A stretch of DNA of 64,000 bases from Cerrena zonata (GCA_038087015.1 JASBNA010000043.1:1-64000); one strand, 5' to 3'. Shown: positions 20,960 to 32,072, numbered from the stretch's first letter. Translations and numbers: made by a program. The notes: a model not told the origin generated them from the letters alone.

Positions 20960-21690
20960 TTGTCAAAATGTACAAACCCGTACCCTTACAAACCCGTACA
21001 CTTACAGCACCCGTGCCCTTCCGGGAGCAGGCCCAGTCCCATCGGACTAGGCCCCGGCACCGGCCGGGGAGTCACGTGCAGCGGCCATCACCTCTTATCT
21101 GGCCTACTGACCAACATCACCCATACGCTGGCCCTCACGTGCGGACACCTCCTACCCATTCCACCAGTCGAACACCAATGGACACCAGATGGACACCTGA
21201 TGTAATTGTGTGATTATCAACTGATGAATTCCAACCGGAAGATTGTGATCCTTCACTAATTGTGTTCGCTCGGACTTCTTTTCTGTGCAGTCCGTCTTCA
21301 CTCAATGATATCATACCCGACCCATGAGCAAAGCAACGTCCACTGGCATGGATCACCAGTGGCAGATGGTGGACGGTGGGTAGAGCAGAGATCATGAGTC
21401 GAGATACTCCCGGTGAGTTGTTGGGGTGCAAAGCAAGTAAATTGGTAAGTCAGGTGACTGAATCAGTCCATTCTCAAACACAAACAAGTTAACAGCACTT
21501 TTGTTTTTTCCAAAGCAAATAACAAAATGCCTAACAAAAGTAAAAAAAAAAAGCCTCCGCTTTGCTCAAAAGGTTGAACGGGATTTTTCACTTTTTGAAA
21601 TTATATTTAAGCATTGACATTTTCCCCTTTATTGACTCAATTGGTTCTTAGTATCAATACTTTTATTTACTACTACTCTATTACATAATC
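20960..21690. promoter_or_regulatory. FBA1 promoter with a GC-rich island and two CACGTG E-boxes
   Basis: In otherwise AT-rich DNA, 20990-21180 is strikingly GC-rich. It includes an inverted repeat CCCCGGC/GCCGGGG (21052-21069) and CACGTG E-boxes at 21073-21078 and 21136-21141. In Candida, the bHLH factors Tye7 and Cbf1 bind such E-boxes, and Tye7 activates glycolytic genes, which fits FBA1. A TATATTTAA-like element is near 21602. Confidence 0.6.
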
Positions 21691-22768
21691 ATGTCTTTAA
21701 ATTTATCTAGAAAATCCGGTGTTATCTACGGGGATGACGTTCGTCAATTGTTCTTATACGCTCAAGCCAAAGGTTTTGCTATTCCAGCCATTAACGTTAC
21801 TTCTTCTTCTACTGTTGTTGCTGCTTTAGAAGCTGCTAGAGACAACAAGTCTCCAATTATCTTACAAACCTCTAACGGGGGTGCTGCTTACTTTGCTGGT
21901 AAAGGTGTTTCTAATGACGGTCAATCTGCTTCTATCCAAGGTTCAATTGCTGCTGCTCATTACATTAGAGCCATTGCTCCAGCCTACGGTATTCCAGTTG
22001 TTTTACACACTGATCACTGTGCTAAGAAATTATTACCATGGTTTGATGGTATGATTAAAGCCGACGAAGAATTCTTTGCTAAAACCGGTGAACCTCTTTT
22101 CTCTTCTCATATGTTGGATTTATCTGAAGAAACCGATGATGAAAACATTGCTACTTGTGTTAAATATTTTGAAAAAATGCATAAAATGGGTCAATTCTTG
22201 GAAATGGAAATTGGTATCACTGGTGGTGAAGAAGATGGGGTCAATAACGAACACGTTCAAAAAGAATCCTTATACACCTTACCTGAAACTGTTTACAAAG
22301 TTTTTGAAGCTTTAAGTCCAATTGGTCCAAACTTCTCCATTGCCGCTGCCTTCGGTAACGTTCACGGGGTTTACAAACCAGGTAACGTTCAATTAAAACC
22401 AGAAATTTTGGCTGAACACCAAAAATACGCCAAAGAACAATCTGGTTCTTCTAACGACAAACCATTATTCCTTGTTTTCCACGGTGGTTCTGGTTCTTCT
22501 CAAAAAGAATTTGATACCGCCATTAAATCTGGTGTTGTTAAAGGTTAACTTGGATACCGATTGTCAATATGCTTACTTGGAAGGTATCCGTGATTACGTT
22601 TTAAACAAGAAAGATTACATCTTAAGTCAAGTTGGTAACCCAGAAGGTGCTGATAAACCAAACAAAAAATTCTTTGATCCAAGAGTTTGGGTTAGAGAAG
22701 GTGAAAAAACCATGTCTAAAAGAATTACTGAAGCTTTAGAAATCTTCCACACTAAAGGTCAATTATAA
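21691..22768 (+). CDS. FBA1: Fructose-bisphosphate aldolase, class II (one-base frameshift)
   Basis: This is the glycolytic/gluconeogenic aldolase that cleaves fructose-1,6-bisphosphate; class II enzymes use zinc. LHTDHCAKK (about residues 105-113) carries metal-binding and catalytic residues. HVQKESLYTLPETVYKVFEALS and VFHGGSGSSQKEFDTAIKSGV are class II landmarks. The frame breaks at 22543-22544, where GG appears in place of G. Dropping one base joins SGVVK to VNLDTDCQYAYLEGIRDYV and on to a normal C-terminus, 358 residues in all. The codons are strongly biased, as for a very highly expressed gene. A broken single-copy aldolase is unlikely, so the shift is probably a sequence error. Confidence 0.95.
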
Positions 22769-22850
22769 GTTAATAATTAAATATGTTTAAATAAATATTT
22801 ATTTCCGTAATTTTATATTCGTAAGTTCATCTTATTGTATATTCTTCTAT

Positions 22851-23168
22851 TTACAGATTAAGTTTTTCTTTTATATACTTGTATTCAGACATACTGGAAA
22901 ATGGATTAAATCCCTTTTGTTGTAAATCAGTTCCCACAAGATAATTAACTCGAACGTATTTCGATACACATCTATCAATACACGATGCCTCTCCGGTATT
23001 TAATTCTCCTTCTCCATACTTATGTCCTAAACATTTTCTTTCACAGGTGTGTAATAATTTAGTAAAAGTTTCGGCCATGGCATTATATTGTACTTCGGCC
23101 ATCTTCATTCGTTCTGGATTAACATCCATCACAGAGTACTGCGAGCTATTCCCCATAAACAATGACAT
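22851..23168 (-). CDS. TIM10: Mitochondrial intermembrane-space chaperone Tim10
   Basis: Small TIM protein with the twin CX3C pattern: CERKC (about 43-47) and CIDRC (about 63-67), with the Tim10-like GEGELNTGEASCIDRCVSKY around the second pair. With Tim9 it forms the hexamer that escorts hydrophobic carrier and beta-barrel precursors across the intermembrane space. Length 105 residues, slightly longer than yeast Tim10 (93), mostly at the tails. It shares a divergent promoter with PBY1 containing a trinucleotide-like repeat. Confidence 0.9.
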   Translation of the reverse strand: MSLFMGNSSQYSVMDVNPERMKMAEVQYNAMAETFTKLLHTCERKCLGHKYGEGELNTGEASCIDRCVSKYVRVNYLVGTDLQQKGFNPFSSMSEYKYIKEKLNL

Positions 23169-23184
23169 GGTGTGTATATATTGT

Positions 23185-23275
23185 AGTGGATGTGGATGTA
23201 CTAGTACTTGTAGTTGTAGTTGTTGTTGTAGTCGTTGTTGTAGTTGTAGTCGTTGTTGTAGTTGTAGTAGATGTG
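23185..23275. repeat. GTT/GTA/GTC-type triplet repeat in the TIM10-PBY1 promoter
   Basis: Repeats of TTGTAGTTGTAG and GTCGTTGTTGTAG words make a purine/pyrimidine-skewed triplet tract of about 90 bases between two divergent genes. It is read as poly-Thr or Cys/Ser in spurious open frames. Non-coding. Confidence 0.8.
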
Positions 23276-23335
23276 TTGAAGTAAAAAAACTCTTCGATTT
23301 TTTCTGAAAAATTATTCTCTATAACACCACCCAAA

Positions 23336-25410
23336 ATGCATATCCTTCTAACCAATGATGATGGCCCTTTAAATGATAAGGCTAGTCCCTATATCAAGTA
23401 CTTAGTTGACGAGATCAACTCTTCTACCGACTGGAAGTTATCTATTGTAGTTCCAAATCAACAAAGATCTTGGATTGGTAAAGCTCATTTCGCTGGTAAA
23501 TCTTTAACTCCTTCCTATATCTATACTAATGATTCTACCGCTACTCCAAATCAACAAGTAAATGCTTTTGATGGTCCTTTCACCAACCCCCAACCCCAAC
23601 TTAAATCTAGTCAAGAATGGTGTCTTGTTGACTCTACTCCAGCTGCTTGCACTGATTTGGGAATTTACCATTTGAATTCTTTTGACCAACCAATTGATTT
23701 AGTAATTAGTGGTCCTAATTTAGGTAAGAATGCAAGTAGATTATATATTTTGTCAAGTGGTACCGTGGGGGCAAGTTTAGAAGCGGCCACTCATGGATAT
23801 AAATCGATTTCCTTATCTTACGAATATTATAATTTAAATCATGATTATTATTTATTAAAAGAAGCAGCTAAAATATCGGTTAAGTTAATTAACAAATTAT
23901 ATAATAATTGGGATTCAAATACTGACATCTATTCAATTAACGTTCCATTGGTTCAAGATCTTCAATTAGGTAAAACCTAAAATAGAATTTGCTCCGATTT
24001 ATAATAATTGTTGGAATTCAATTTATCAACCTCATATTGATGAAGTTACCGGGCAAACTCATTATAATTGGAATCCAGATTTCAAAAAAGTTTATAAAGA
24101 CGGTCTTTTGGATCTTGAGCATTCCGATAATCGAGTTTTAATAAATAAAGGCGTTAGTGTCACTCCTTTAAAAGCTTCATTCCAATCTGCTTTACCTTCA
24201 AATGGTGAAATTATCCTCGATGACAAGGAAGAACTTGATAATATTTTTCTCATCACTATAAATGAAAATGAATACATTTACAAACCTTTGGTGGAGGCCT
24301 TCAAGAACTATTCTAATTTTAAAATCGTCACTGATAAATCGATCTTAGCAAAATTAAATTCTGATAATAATATAAAAATATTCCATTACGGTGATTATGA
24401 AGATATTGATATTGATTTTCTTCAATCAAAACCAAATCAATATTTCATACCTTCATATATTTATCGTAAAGCATTAATTAGAAAACATTTTTTAGCAAAT
24501 ACAATCCATCATTTCACGGTTAAAAATCCAGAATCTGCTTTGAAAAATGCAGTTCCAAATTCTTACCAATTAGAAGTTGATTATGCCGAATTTTTAGATG
24601 ATGCTTTAGACGACGCTTACGAATTACGGGATGAAATTGAAAATACCAATAAAACTTGGATTTTAAAACCAAGTATGTCTGATAAAGGTCAAGGAATAAG
24701 ATTATTTAATACCATTGACCAATTACAATCAATTTTTGACTCTTTTGAAGGAGATGAGGAAGATGAAGAAGAAGAAAATGATGATAAAAATGGAGTTATA
24801 ATAAGTCAATTACGTCATTTTATTGTCCAAGAATATCAGACCAACCCTCTTTTATTATCAGATTATGATTTTAAAAAATTCCATTTAAGAACTTACGTTG
24901 TTTGTGTTGGAAATTTAAAAGTTTACGTTTATAAGAACATTTTAACTTTATTTTCAGATTCTTCATTCGAAAAACCTTCAGCCAATGAAAATGAAATCAA
25001 ATTAGATGGCCATTTAACCAACACTTGTTTACAAGAATCAGTGCATCCATTAGGTTGTACCATTTTGGAAATTAGCTGGGTTTGATAAACAAGATACCGT
25101 CTACGATAAGATCCGAACCATCACTGGAGAGTTATTCCGTGCCGCCACTAGCGTCGACAAGATCAATTTCCAACCATTACCAAATGCCGTTGAAATATAT
25201 GGAGTTGATTTCTTGGTCAATGATGATTTGGAAGTGAAATTACTAGAGGTGAATGCATATCCTGATTTCAAGCAAACCGGGGATGATTTGAAAGATCTTA
25301 TTTTTGAATTGTTTGATCGGGTTGTAAACGAAGCCGTTCTTCCTTTGGTGACTAATGAGGAGAAGCACACAACTGAAAGTAATTTGGACTTGGTATACCT
25401 GTATGAGTAA
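23336..25410 (+). CDS. PBY1: P-body protein Pby1: SurE-like plus tubulin-tyrosine-ligase-like domains (two frameshifts)
   Basis: The N-terminus MHILLTNDDGPLNDKASPYI is a SurE 5'-nucleotidase-type start, with SGPNLGKNASRLYILSSGTVGAS (about 124-146) as the second SurE motif. The C-terminal half is TTL-like: TWILKPSMSDKGQGIRLF, FHLRTYVVCVGNLKVYVYKN and VKLLEVNAYPDF. This fusion is Pby1, a P-body-associated protein in S. cerevisiae. Two one-base insertions break the frame, near 23972-23975 (extra A) and near 25074 (extra A). Removing both gives a continuous 690-residue protein. Because flanking sequence is intact in each alternate frame, I treat it as one gene with sequence errors. Confidence 0.88.
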
Positions 25411-25985
25411 TAAGATGAACGGGAAATAGATAGTAGAGAATATCAAACATAAGTAGTATAGAATACTAGAACATAAGAAGTACAGAATATTAGAACATAA
25501 GTAGAGTAGTATGAGTAGAGTAGTATGAGTAGAGTAGTATAAGAGTATTACTGCAAATACAAAACACCCAGACACCAAATTTCACAACGGCGGGAAAAAA
25601 TCGCCACAATAGAAAAAGTAGTGTACAGGGCCCAACCCTTTCGATTGAATTCCAGTTGTTAGTCACTGGACAACCATTAAACCGTGGGGAAATACTAGCA
25701 ATAAGCAGCACTTAATCCAGCTGAACAGCTGTTGAGAAAATAGCTGTCAAAAATAAGTGCAAATAACGGCAGGGACAACTGCAAAAAGGCAACTGGTTGA
25801 ACGAACAAAAGAGAAAAAAAAGGAACGCTGAACTTTTGTCGAAAAAAGTGAGAGCGAAAGAACGAAAAATTTTCTATATAGTTTGAATTTTCATTTTTCA
25901 TTACAACTTTTTTGATTAATCAATCAATCTATCATTCATAACGTCTTTTATTTATATATATATAAATATCTTTTAATCCTTCGAG
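25411..25985. other. PBY1-DEF1 intergenic region with a short minisatellite
   Basis: Tandem GAACATAAGTAG/AGTAGTATAGAATA and GAGTAGAGTAGTAT words (25450-25550) follow PBY1. The DEF1-proximal half has TATATATATATAAATA near 25950, a candidate TATA element. Nothing else is recognised. Confidence 0.6.
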
Positions 25986-28322
25986 ATGTCCACACAACGA
26001 AAACAATATAAAAATCACCTGAAAAGGTTCAATAGCAGTAATAGTAATAGCACATCAACTTCATCCAATGAATTAAATAATTTATCAGAAATGTTCCCAG
26101 ATTGGGAAAAGGACGATTTATCCGGTTTATTAACTGAAAATAATCATGATTTAGAGATTGTTATTGATTTAATTGTTAATAATAAAGTTTCCAAATGGGA
26201 ACCAATTAAAAAGGAACCAAAAAATAAAAGAAAAGATAAAGAGTTTAGTGATGATTTAATAAACTCAAATATTTCATCTTCTTCAAATAATAATAATTCT
26301 AATGCCATAAATACTTCCAATACTTCCATACATAATAATGGGTCTACTTTTAATCCAATAAAAGATGAACATGGTCATTCTAAATCTAAATTTAATAAAG
26401 ATGCAAATCATAAAAATTCTAGATTTAATAATAATAGACCTAAAAAAGTATCAAATAATGGTAGTACTGCTGGTAGTACTTCCACTACCAGTACATCTTC
26501 TAAAAAACAACCAGATTCATCTTCAACAAGTGCATCTACTAATTCAAATCAACCTCCAATAGCAAATTCTTGGGCTGCTGCATTATCAAAAGATAAACCA
26601 AAACCAAAACCACAACCCCAACCTTCTAATGAATCTAGTAATGTTGAAGAATCCGAACCAGTTGTTATTGAAGAAACTACCACCACTACCACTATTTCTA
26701 CTGAAGAAAGTCCAATTCAATCATCTACTACTGAAACTACTAAACCAGTATTAAAAGAAGCAGCCATTCCTCAACCTAAACAAGGATCCTGGGCTTCAGC
26801 AATCACTCCAAAACCAAAAGTCAATCCAAAACCAGTTAATCAATCTCCTGCTAAAGAATCTGAAATTGTTAAATCTCCAGAATATTCAACTATTCAACAA
26901 TCTCCAATTGTTGAACAAATCACTGAAACCGTAATTGAAGAACCAGTCCAAGAACAAGCTGAACAACAACCAATTGTGGAAGAAGTTACTTCAACCACTG
27001 TTGTTGAAGAATCAAAACCACAAGTTGTTTTACCAGCTTCTTCTCAACAAGTTAATTCAGTTGGTGTTTCATTTGGTTCCTTATCTTTAGGTGAAGAAGA
27101 AAAAGAAGCCGAACCAGTCAAGGAAGCTGAATCCCAACCAGAAGCTACTTCTCAAGCCCCACAACAATCTCAAAACCAAAACCAAAGCCAACGTTATAAC
27201 TTGTATAACAATAATAACAACAACAACAACCGTTATAACAACAACAACAACAACCAAGCTTATCAATACAATAAACAATCTCAACAACCTCAACAACAAT
27301 ATGATTACTATAATCAATACCAACAAAGTCAACAACAATATCCTCAACAAGCTAGTCAAACTTTACCAGGGCAATTTGCAGGATATCCAGGTCTTGATTT
27401 CTCTGCTGCTTATAACCAACAAGCAGCAGCAGCAGCAGCAGCTGCCGCTGCTGCCTCCCCAGCCGCTGCTCACACTAATACTTACGGTCAATATGGTCAA
27501 CCAGCTAGTCAAGGTAGTGCCAGTGGAGTTCCTCAAGATATTACTGCTGCCGCTGCTGTTTCTCCAATTGTTAATCCAAATACTTTAGTTGCACAACAAC
27601 AAGCCGCTGCCGCCTTCCAAACCCAACCACAACCACAACAACCAGGAGCTGCCAGTGCAGTTCCAAGTGCTCCATTTGGCTATCCATACTATAACTATTA
27701 TTATAACACTCCATTTTATGGAAATGGAGCTGGTTTAGGAGCCACTCAAACTGGATACGGTATGCAACACCCACAACAAGTAGCACAACAACAAGCAGCT
27801 GCCCAACAACAACAACAACAACAAGCCGGTCAACAACAAGGACAAGCCGGTCAACAACAAGGACAAGCCGGCCAACTGAGTGGATCATCAGCTAGTGGAT
27901 CCAATCAATCAGGTCAAGGACAACAGCCAGTTCAACAAGGACAAGCCCAACAACAACAACAAGGACAACAAACACCTCAACAACAACAAGCACAAGCCAA
28001 TGGATACAACATGGCTGCTCTGCAATACTACGGGCAACCAGCACAATTTGGTAGCCGTGGAGCATACCCATACAGCGGATACCCACAACTGCAACCAGTC
28101 ATTCCACAACAAGCTGGAAGCCAACCTTTAGGCGCAGAAGAACAACCAGCCAGTGCCGGATCCACCAACACCACTGCCCAAGCTAGTCAAGGTACTCCCC
28201 AATTCCAACAACCAAGTGTACCAGGATATCCTCAACAACCATTCACCCAATACGGAGGATACCAACAGTATCCTCAATACGGAGGATACCAAGATGCCTC
28301 GCAATACCGCGGATGGTATTAG
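25986..28322 (+). CDS. DEF1: RNA polymerase II degradation factor Def1
   Basis: The N-terminal CUE domain (about residues 32-75, MFPDWEKDDLSGLLTENNHDL) binds ubiquitin. A long region rich in Ser, Pro, Glu and Thr follows, then a Gln/Asn/Ala/Tyr-rich C-terminus with poly-Ala and poly-Gln runs and a Tyr-Gly-Gly tail. In S. cerevisiae, proteasomal clipping of the Q-rich tail sends Def1 into the nucleus, where it recruits the elongin-cullin ligase to stalled RNA polymerase II. C. albicans DEF1 also affects filamentous growth. 778 residues, ATG at 25986. The low-complexity half will vary in length between strains. Confidence 0.88.
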   Translation: MSTQRKQYKNHLKRFNSSNSNSTSTSSNELNNLSEMFPDWEKDDLSGLLTENNHDLEIVIDLIVNNKVSKWEPIKKEPKNKRKDKEFSDDLINSNISSSSNNNNSNAINTSNTSIHNNGSTFNPIKDEHGHSKSKFNKDANHKNSRFNNNRPKKVSNNGSTAGSTSTTSTSSKKQPDSSSTSASTNSNQPPIANSWAAALSKDKPKPKPQPQPSNESSNVEESEPVVIEETTTTTTISTEESPIQSSTTETTKPVLKEAAIPQPKQGSWASAITPKPKVNPKPVNQSPAKESEIVKSPEYSTIQQSPIVEQITETVIEEPVQEQAEQQPIVEEVTSTTVVEESKPQVVLPASSQQVNSVGVSFGSLSLGEEEKEAEPVKEAESQPEATSQAPQQSQNQNQSQRYNLYNNNNNNNNRYNNNNNNQAYQYNKQSQQPQQQYDYYNQYQQSQQQYPQQASQTLPGQFAGYPGLDFSAAYNQQAAAAAAAAAAASPAAAHTNTYGQYGQPASQGSASGVPQDITAAAAVSPIVNPNTLVAQQQAAAAFQTQPQPQQPGAASAVPSAPFGYPYYNYYYNTPFYGNGAGLGATQTGYGMQHPQQVAQQQAAAQQQQQQQAGQQQGQAGQQQGQAGQLSGSSASGSNQSGQGQQPVQQGQAQQQQQGQQTPQQQQAQANGYNMAALQYYGQPAQFGSRGAYPYSGYPQLQPVIPQQAGSQPLGAEEQPASAGSTNTTAQASQGTPQFQQPSVPGYPQQPFTQYGGYQQYPQYGGYQDASQYRGWY

Positions 28323-29437
28323 ACCAATGTATATACTGCTATGTGTTTTCTAGTGTATTAAAATGTTACTGATATATATGTATATATAGATGTATTTGCA
28401 ACCAACCCGCGCACGTGACCAAAACAACAACAACAACAGCAAACAAAACACCCGCACACCAAACTATTCACATGGGGTACGCTTAGCAAGGGTGTTCTGC
28501 TAGTACAGCCCCTCACAGTATCAGAAAGGGTGCCCAGGTTTACGCAGCGCGTATGTACATCTGAGCACTAAATGAAAAACCGCACGCACTAATTACCGTT
28601 TTGGGACCCACTCACAATAAAAAGAAGTCTGGTAAATACTAGTACACCTTTGTTAAGGGGACTAAGTAAAATTCCCTCACTTTTCTCATCATAGTAAATC
28701 CCACTATATATATATTACTATTACTACTACTACTAAGAATTGTTAGTAGTCTCTTTTTTCTCTATCACAACACAAATTAATTAGTATGTATACCACACTA
28801 TTAACTAAACCCTCACTAGTTTTGCAATCCACCACCACCCCAAACACCTAGGCACACCATTGCGTATGTGTATGTATATATAGATATAGATATCTATCTA
28901 TCTATCTATCCATCGATATACCTTGAAGCTGCTGTTTCTAGGGAATCCAGGAACTCATTTATATGGGCTTGAGTGACTGCGAAATCGCAGTGACTGCCAA
29001 ATTTCCACCATTCCCCAAGTATCCAATTGATAGAACCCCCCGACGGACCCAATTGATGTATCTCCCAATGAATGGAGCACCGATTAATTGACCTAGGCAA
29101 AAAATGGTGAATTTGGTGGGAATTGGCTAATACCCTATTTTTCCCTTACTAATTTTGCTCGTTAACAAAATTGGCACTGGAACTGCAACTGGAATTGGAA
29201 GGTGCGTGTGGGTGCACGGGTGTATTTTTTGATTGTTTTTTTTTTTTTGTTTTTTCTAGTGAGGAAGTTCTGTTTACAAAGGTGGAAACTCAACGGTTTA
29301 ACGCGTCCATGTTGTTGTTTTTGGCGTTTTACTTTATGGACCGGGATATTTATATCAAGAGTTGTACCCATTGAACAGTCTTTTAGTTTTCTTTTTTTTT
29401 TTTTTTTAAAAACAAGTTACTAACAACAGACTAGAAA
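28323..29437. other. Long NHP6A upstream region with a candidate 5'-UTR intron
   Basis: A CACGTG E-box is at about 28413 and a TATATATATA element at about 28703. GTATGT at 28784-28789 could be a 5' splice site. TACTAAC at 29418-29424 followed by AG at 29428-29429 or 29433-29434 would end an intron of about 650 bases just before the NHP6A ATG. A GATA/TATC palindromic simple repeat lies at about 28875-28920, and a 7-bp hairpin at 28976-28991. No open frame of substance starts with ATG. Confidence 0.45.
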
Positions 29438-29707
29438 ATGTCTTCCGAAAGAAAGAGATCAACCAGAAAGAAGAAGGACCCAAACGCTCCAAAAAGATCA
29501 TTATCTGCTTACATGTTTTTCGCTAACGAAAACAGAGATATCGTTAGAGCTGAAAATCCAGGTATTTCTTTTGGTCAAGTTGGTAAATTATTAGGTGAAA
29601 AATGGAAGGCCTTGGGTGCTGATGAAAAAGTCCCTTATGAAAATAAAGCTGACGCTGATAAAAAAAGATATGAAAAAGAAAAGGCTGAATACGCTAAAAG
29701 ACAATAG
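29438..29707 (+). CDS. NHP6A: HMG-box chromatin architectural protein Nhp6
   Basis: The 89-residue protein has a basic N-tail (RKRSTRKKK) followed by a single HMG box: [20 protein letters not shown] through [20 protein letters not shown]. This is the Nhp6 architecture, a non-sequence-specific minor-groove binder that bends DNA and works with FACT and TBP. Length is close to yeast Nhp6A (93). The TACTAAC-AG element immediately upstream suggests a leader intron. Confidence 0.95.
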   Translation: MSSERKRSTRKKKDPNAPKRSLSAYMFFANENRDIVRAENPGISFGQVGKLLGEKWKALGADEKVPYENKADADKKRYEKEKAEYAKRQ

Positions 29708-30045
29708 ATTGTCTTGGTGTAATTTTTTTTTACCCTCTTATCAACTTCTAATTCTTTGATTGTACCATATTTTTGTTATCTTCTTAAAATTGTTATATTA
29801 TAATAACTGTGTATTGTTTTGTTTAAATTTAGTATTGTATAATTGAATACATGTTATTACTTATTAGTGGATTGTTTTGCAACCCCCGGAGGACCTCCGT
29901 ACATACTGGGGGTAGTGCAAGCACCCAATGGCAAATAGTTCATGGGGTGGGCGGGTGCGTTGCGCTCCGTACACCAACAACTATTTAATACCTTTTAAAA
30001 GCTTCACCACTAGCATACCACCCCCGTCCAATTCTGCAATTGACA
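29708..30045. other. NHP6A 3' flank and HRT2 promoter
   Basis: An AT-rich 3' flank is followed by CCTCCGTACA at 29894-29903, the recurrent Rap1-like word, about 145 bases upstream of the next ATG. A second related CTCCGTACA is at about 29966. Confidence 0.5.
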
Positions 30046-31423
30046 ATGACTCTTCCATTACCTTCGTACAACGACGACCCCAAATCGTTTGCCTACCCCA
30101 CAGTGCACAAAAGATGGCCCACCATCATCGAAGGGGCCATTGACGACTTGAACTTGACAATTAAACAAGATCCAAATCTTGCAAAATCAGGTAGCGTCAT
30201 TATTGAAAAATTATCAAAATTATTAAAAGATTTCAAAAATGACTTGGAAATTGAGCCATTTACTCAAGACGATATCAAATTGAATCCTTCGTTGACCCAT
30301 TACAACGATCACTTTAGCCAATTGAATCCAATTAAGAAAATTACCTGGTTAACTGGCCCTTGGTTATACTTAGAATGCTATCTTTATCAATTAATCCATT
30401 TATTTTTCTTACAGAGTGATGAACCTTTTTGGTCCACTTTTGATATTTTCAATAGATTGAAAACTAAAACTTTCCAACAATCTGAATCAGGAGTATTAGA
30501 ATTATGTAAACGTTATCAAGTCTTACATGATCAATTGACCAATGAATCCAATAAGATTGATGAGTCTTTATTGAAAATTCTCTTCACGGAATTCATCGAT
30601 ATCTCGCTTTGGGGGAAACGCCACCGATTTATCGTTACTTGCCGGTAACGTTACTTTAGAAGATATTAAATCAGTACAAGGTGCTGAAGTCCGTAAGAAG
30701 AATGAAGAAAAAATTATCGTTAATGATTTACCCCAAGCTTGGTCTGAATTTATCAGCTCAAAGGGAAATCGTAATGTCGATATCGTTTTAGATAATTCGG
30801 GTTTCGAATTATTTGCTGATTTAATCTTGACCTTATTTCTTTTGGATTCAAAATTATCAAATCAAATCACTATTCATTGCAAAGAAATCCCTTGGTTTGT
30901 TAGTGATACCATGCCCAAAGATTTTGATGCATTATTAAACCAATTGATCGATCCTTCTTTTTATCCAAACATTCATAATTCAAATGAAGATTCAAAGTTA
31001 ATCATTAATCTTCATAATCAATTAAAACATTACTTTGATACCGGTAAATTAAAAGTTTCTCATCATTCTTTTTGGACCTTGTCTTATAATTATTGGGAAA
31101 TCCCTCAATTCTCCGATTTATACAATCAATTGAGTTCAAGCTCTTTAATCATTTTCAAAGGTGACTTAAACTATCGTAAATTAACTGGTGATTTACAATG
31201 GGATAAAACAACTCCTTTCTTAACCGCAATTCAACAATTGGCTTCTTCTAAACTTCCAATCTTGACTCTTAGAACTTGTAAAGCTGATGTCACCGTTGGA
31301 TTACCAAAAGGTTTAAATGAAAAATTAATTGAAACTTATAAAAATGACGGTAATGAAGTTGGTGAATTCTGGACTTCTTCTGGTAAATGGGCAGTCATTA
31401 GTTTCTCTAATGGTAATAATTAA
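30046..31423 (+). CDS. HRT2: DUF89 damage-control phosphatase, Hrt2/YMR027W-like (one-base frameshift)
   Basis: DUF89 proteins are metal-dependent phosphatases that hydrolyse aberrant sugar or cofactor phosphates. Key segments are LWGNATDLSLLAGN across the frameshift, VDIVLDNSGFELFADLILTLFLL with the Asp-Asn metal ligands, GDLNYRKLTGD, and TLRTCKADVTVGLP near the end. The frame breaks at 30611-30618 (GGGGGAAACG). Removing one base restores a 458-residue protein, near S. cerevisiae YMR027W (470). ATG 30046 is used; the upstream TTG is not. A duplicated CTAATGGTAATAATTAAACTTAC word spans the stop codon and repeats just after it. Confidence 0.88.
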
Positions 31424-31521
31424 ACTTACCTACACAATCTCTAATGGTAATAATTAAACTTACATACACAATTTTTCATTTTTGTTTATTTTACATTGAA
31501 TTTTTTATATATAAATATACA

Positions 31522-31884
31522 TTACAATTCTCCTGCCTTTCTAGAATTACAAGCAACAATCTTAAATTTATCAACGTTTATCTCATTATCTTCTCCCGTC
31601 AGTGTGGCATCCGACATCTTAATAAGCACCTTCTTGATTATAAATGTCCATACATCATCACAAAACCTATATGTACTTAAATCTCCTTTGAATGTTAACT
31701 TGGACTTGGCCACATTGGCTTCTGGCTTTAAGGTCTCCGATATAATTCTATCAAAATTATTCAATATTCTCATGGCTAATTGTGGTTGGATCTTTTCATC
31801 CAATATAAGCGTATCTAAGGCATCGGCTAGCGTAAGCCCTAACGTGGATCTTCTATAAAGTTCGTAATATGCTGGTGTACTCAT
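31522..31884 (-). CDS. TOA2: TFIIA small (gamma) subunit
   Basis: General transcription factor subunit that stabilises TBP on DNA with Toa1. STPAYYELYRRSTLGLTLAD at the N-terminus is nearly invariant in eukaryotes, followed by MAILNNFDRIISETL-like and LSTYRFCDDVWTFI segments of the four-helix and beta-barrel domains. From ATG 31884 it has 120 residues, matching yeast Toa2 (122). An open extension to 31989 runs through the promoter and is excluded. It is divergent from TAP42, with a shared CCTCCGTACA in between. Confidence 0.95.
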   Translation of the reverse strand: MSTPAYYELYRRSTLGLTLADALDTLILDEKIQPQLAMRILNNFDRIISETLKPEANVAKSKLTFKGDLSTYRFCDDVWTFIIKKVLIKMSDATLTGEDNEINVDKFKIVACNSRKAGEL

Positions 31885-31978
31885 GGCTTCTGGTTTGCTT
31901 GGTCCGGTGGCTATAATAACTAAATGAAGGCTAATCGAGGGTTTTAACTTGGTTTTCGAATATTTCAAAATATCAACA

Positions 31979-31988
31979 CCTCCGTACA
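31979..31988. promoter_or_regulatory. Rap1-like CCTCCGTACA in the TOA2/TAP42 divergent promoter
   Basis: It is an exact reverse complement of the recurrent TGTACGGAGG word, 95 bases upstream of TOA2 and 85 bases upstream of TAP42. Confidence 0.5.
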
Positions 31989-32072
31989 TCTACACTTTTT
32001 TTTTTTAAAAAAAAAAAACCACCATACAATAAATTTTTCACTACTTGATACCTCTACATCATTCACAACATC

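Noticed and set aside
22472..22768. Separate small gene overlapping the FBA1 end
   Set aside because: Its translation is the aldolase C-terminus in a shifted frame, so it is part of FBA1.
28906..29100. 64-codon minus-strand open frame
   Set aside because: It starts at TTG and spans a hairpin in the NHP6A upstream region; no homology.
31885..31989. 35-codon N-terminal extension of TOA2
   Set aside because: It is promoter sequence containing the CCTCCGTACA element; the conserved protein starts at ATG 31884.
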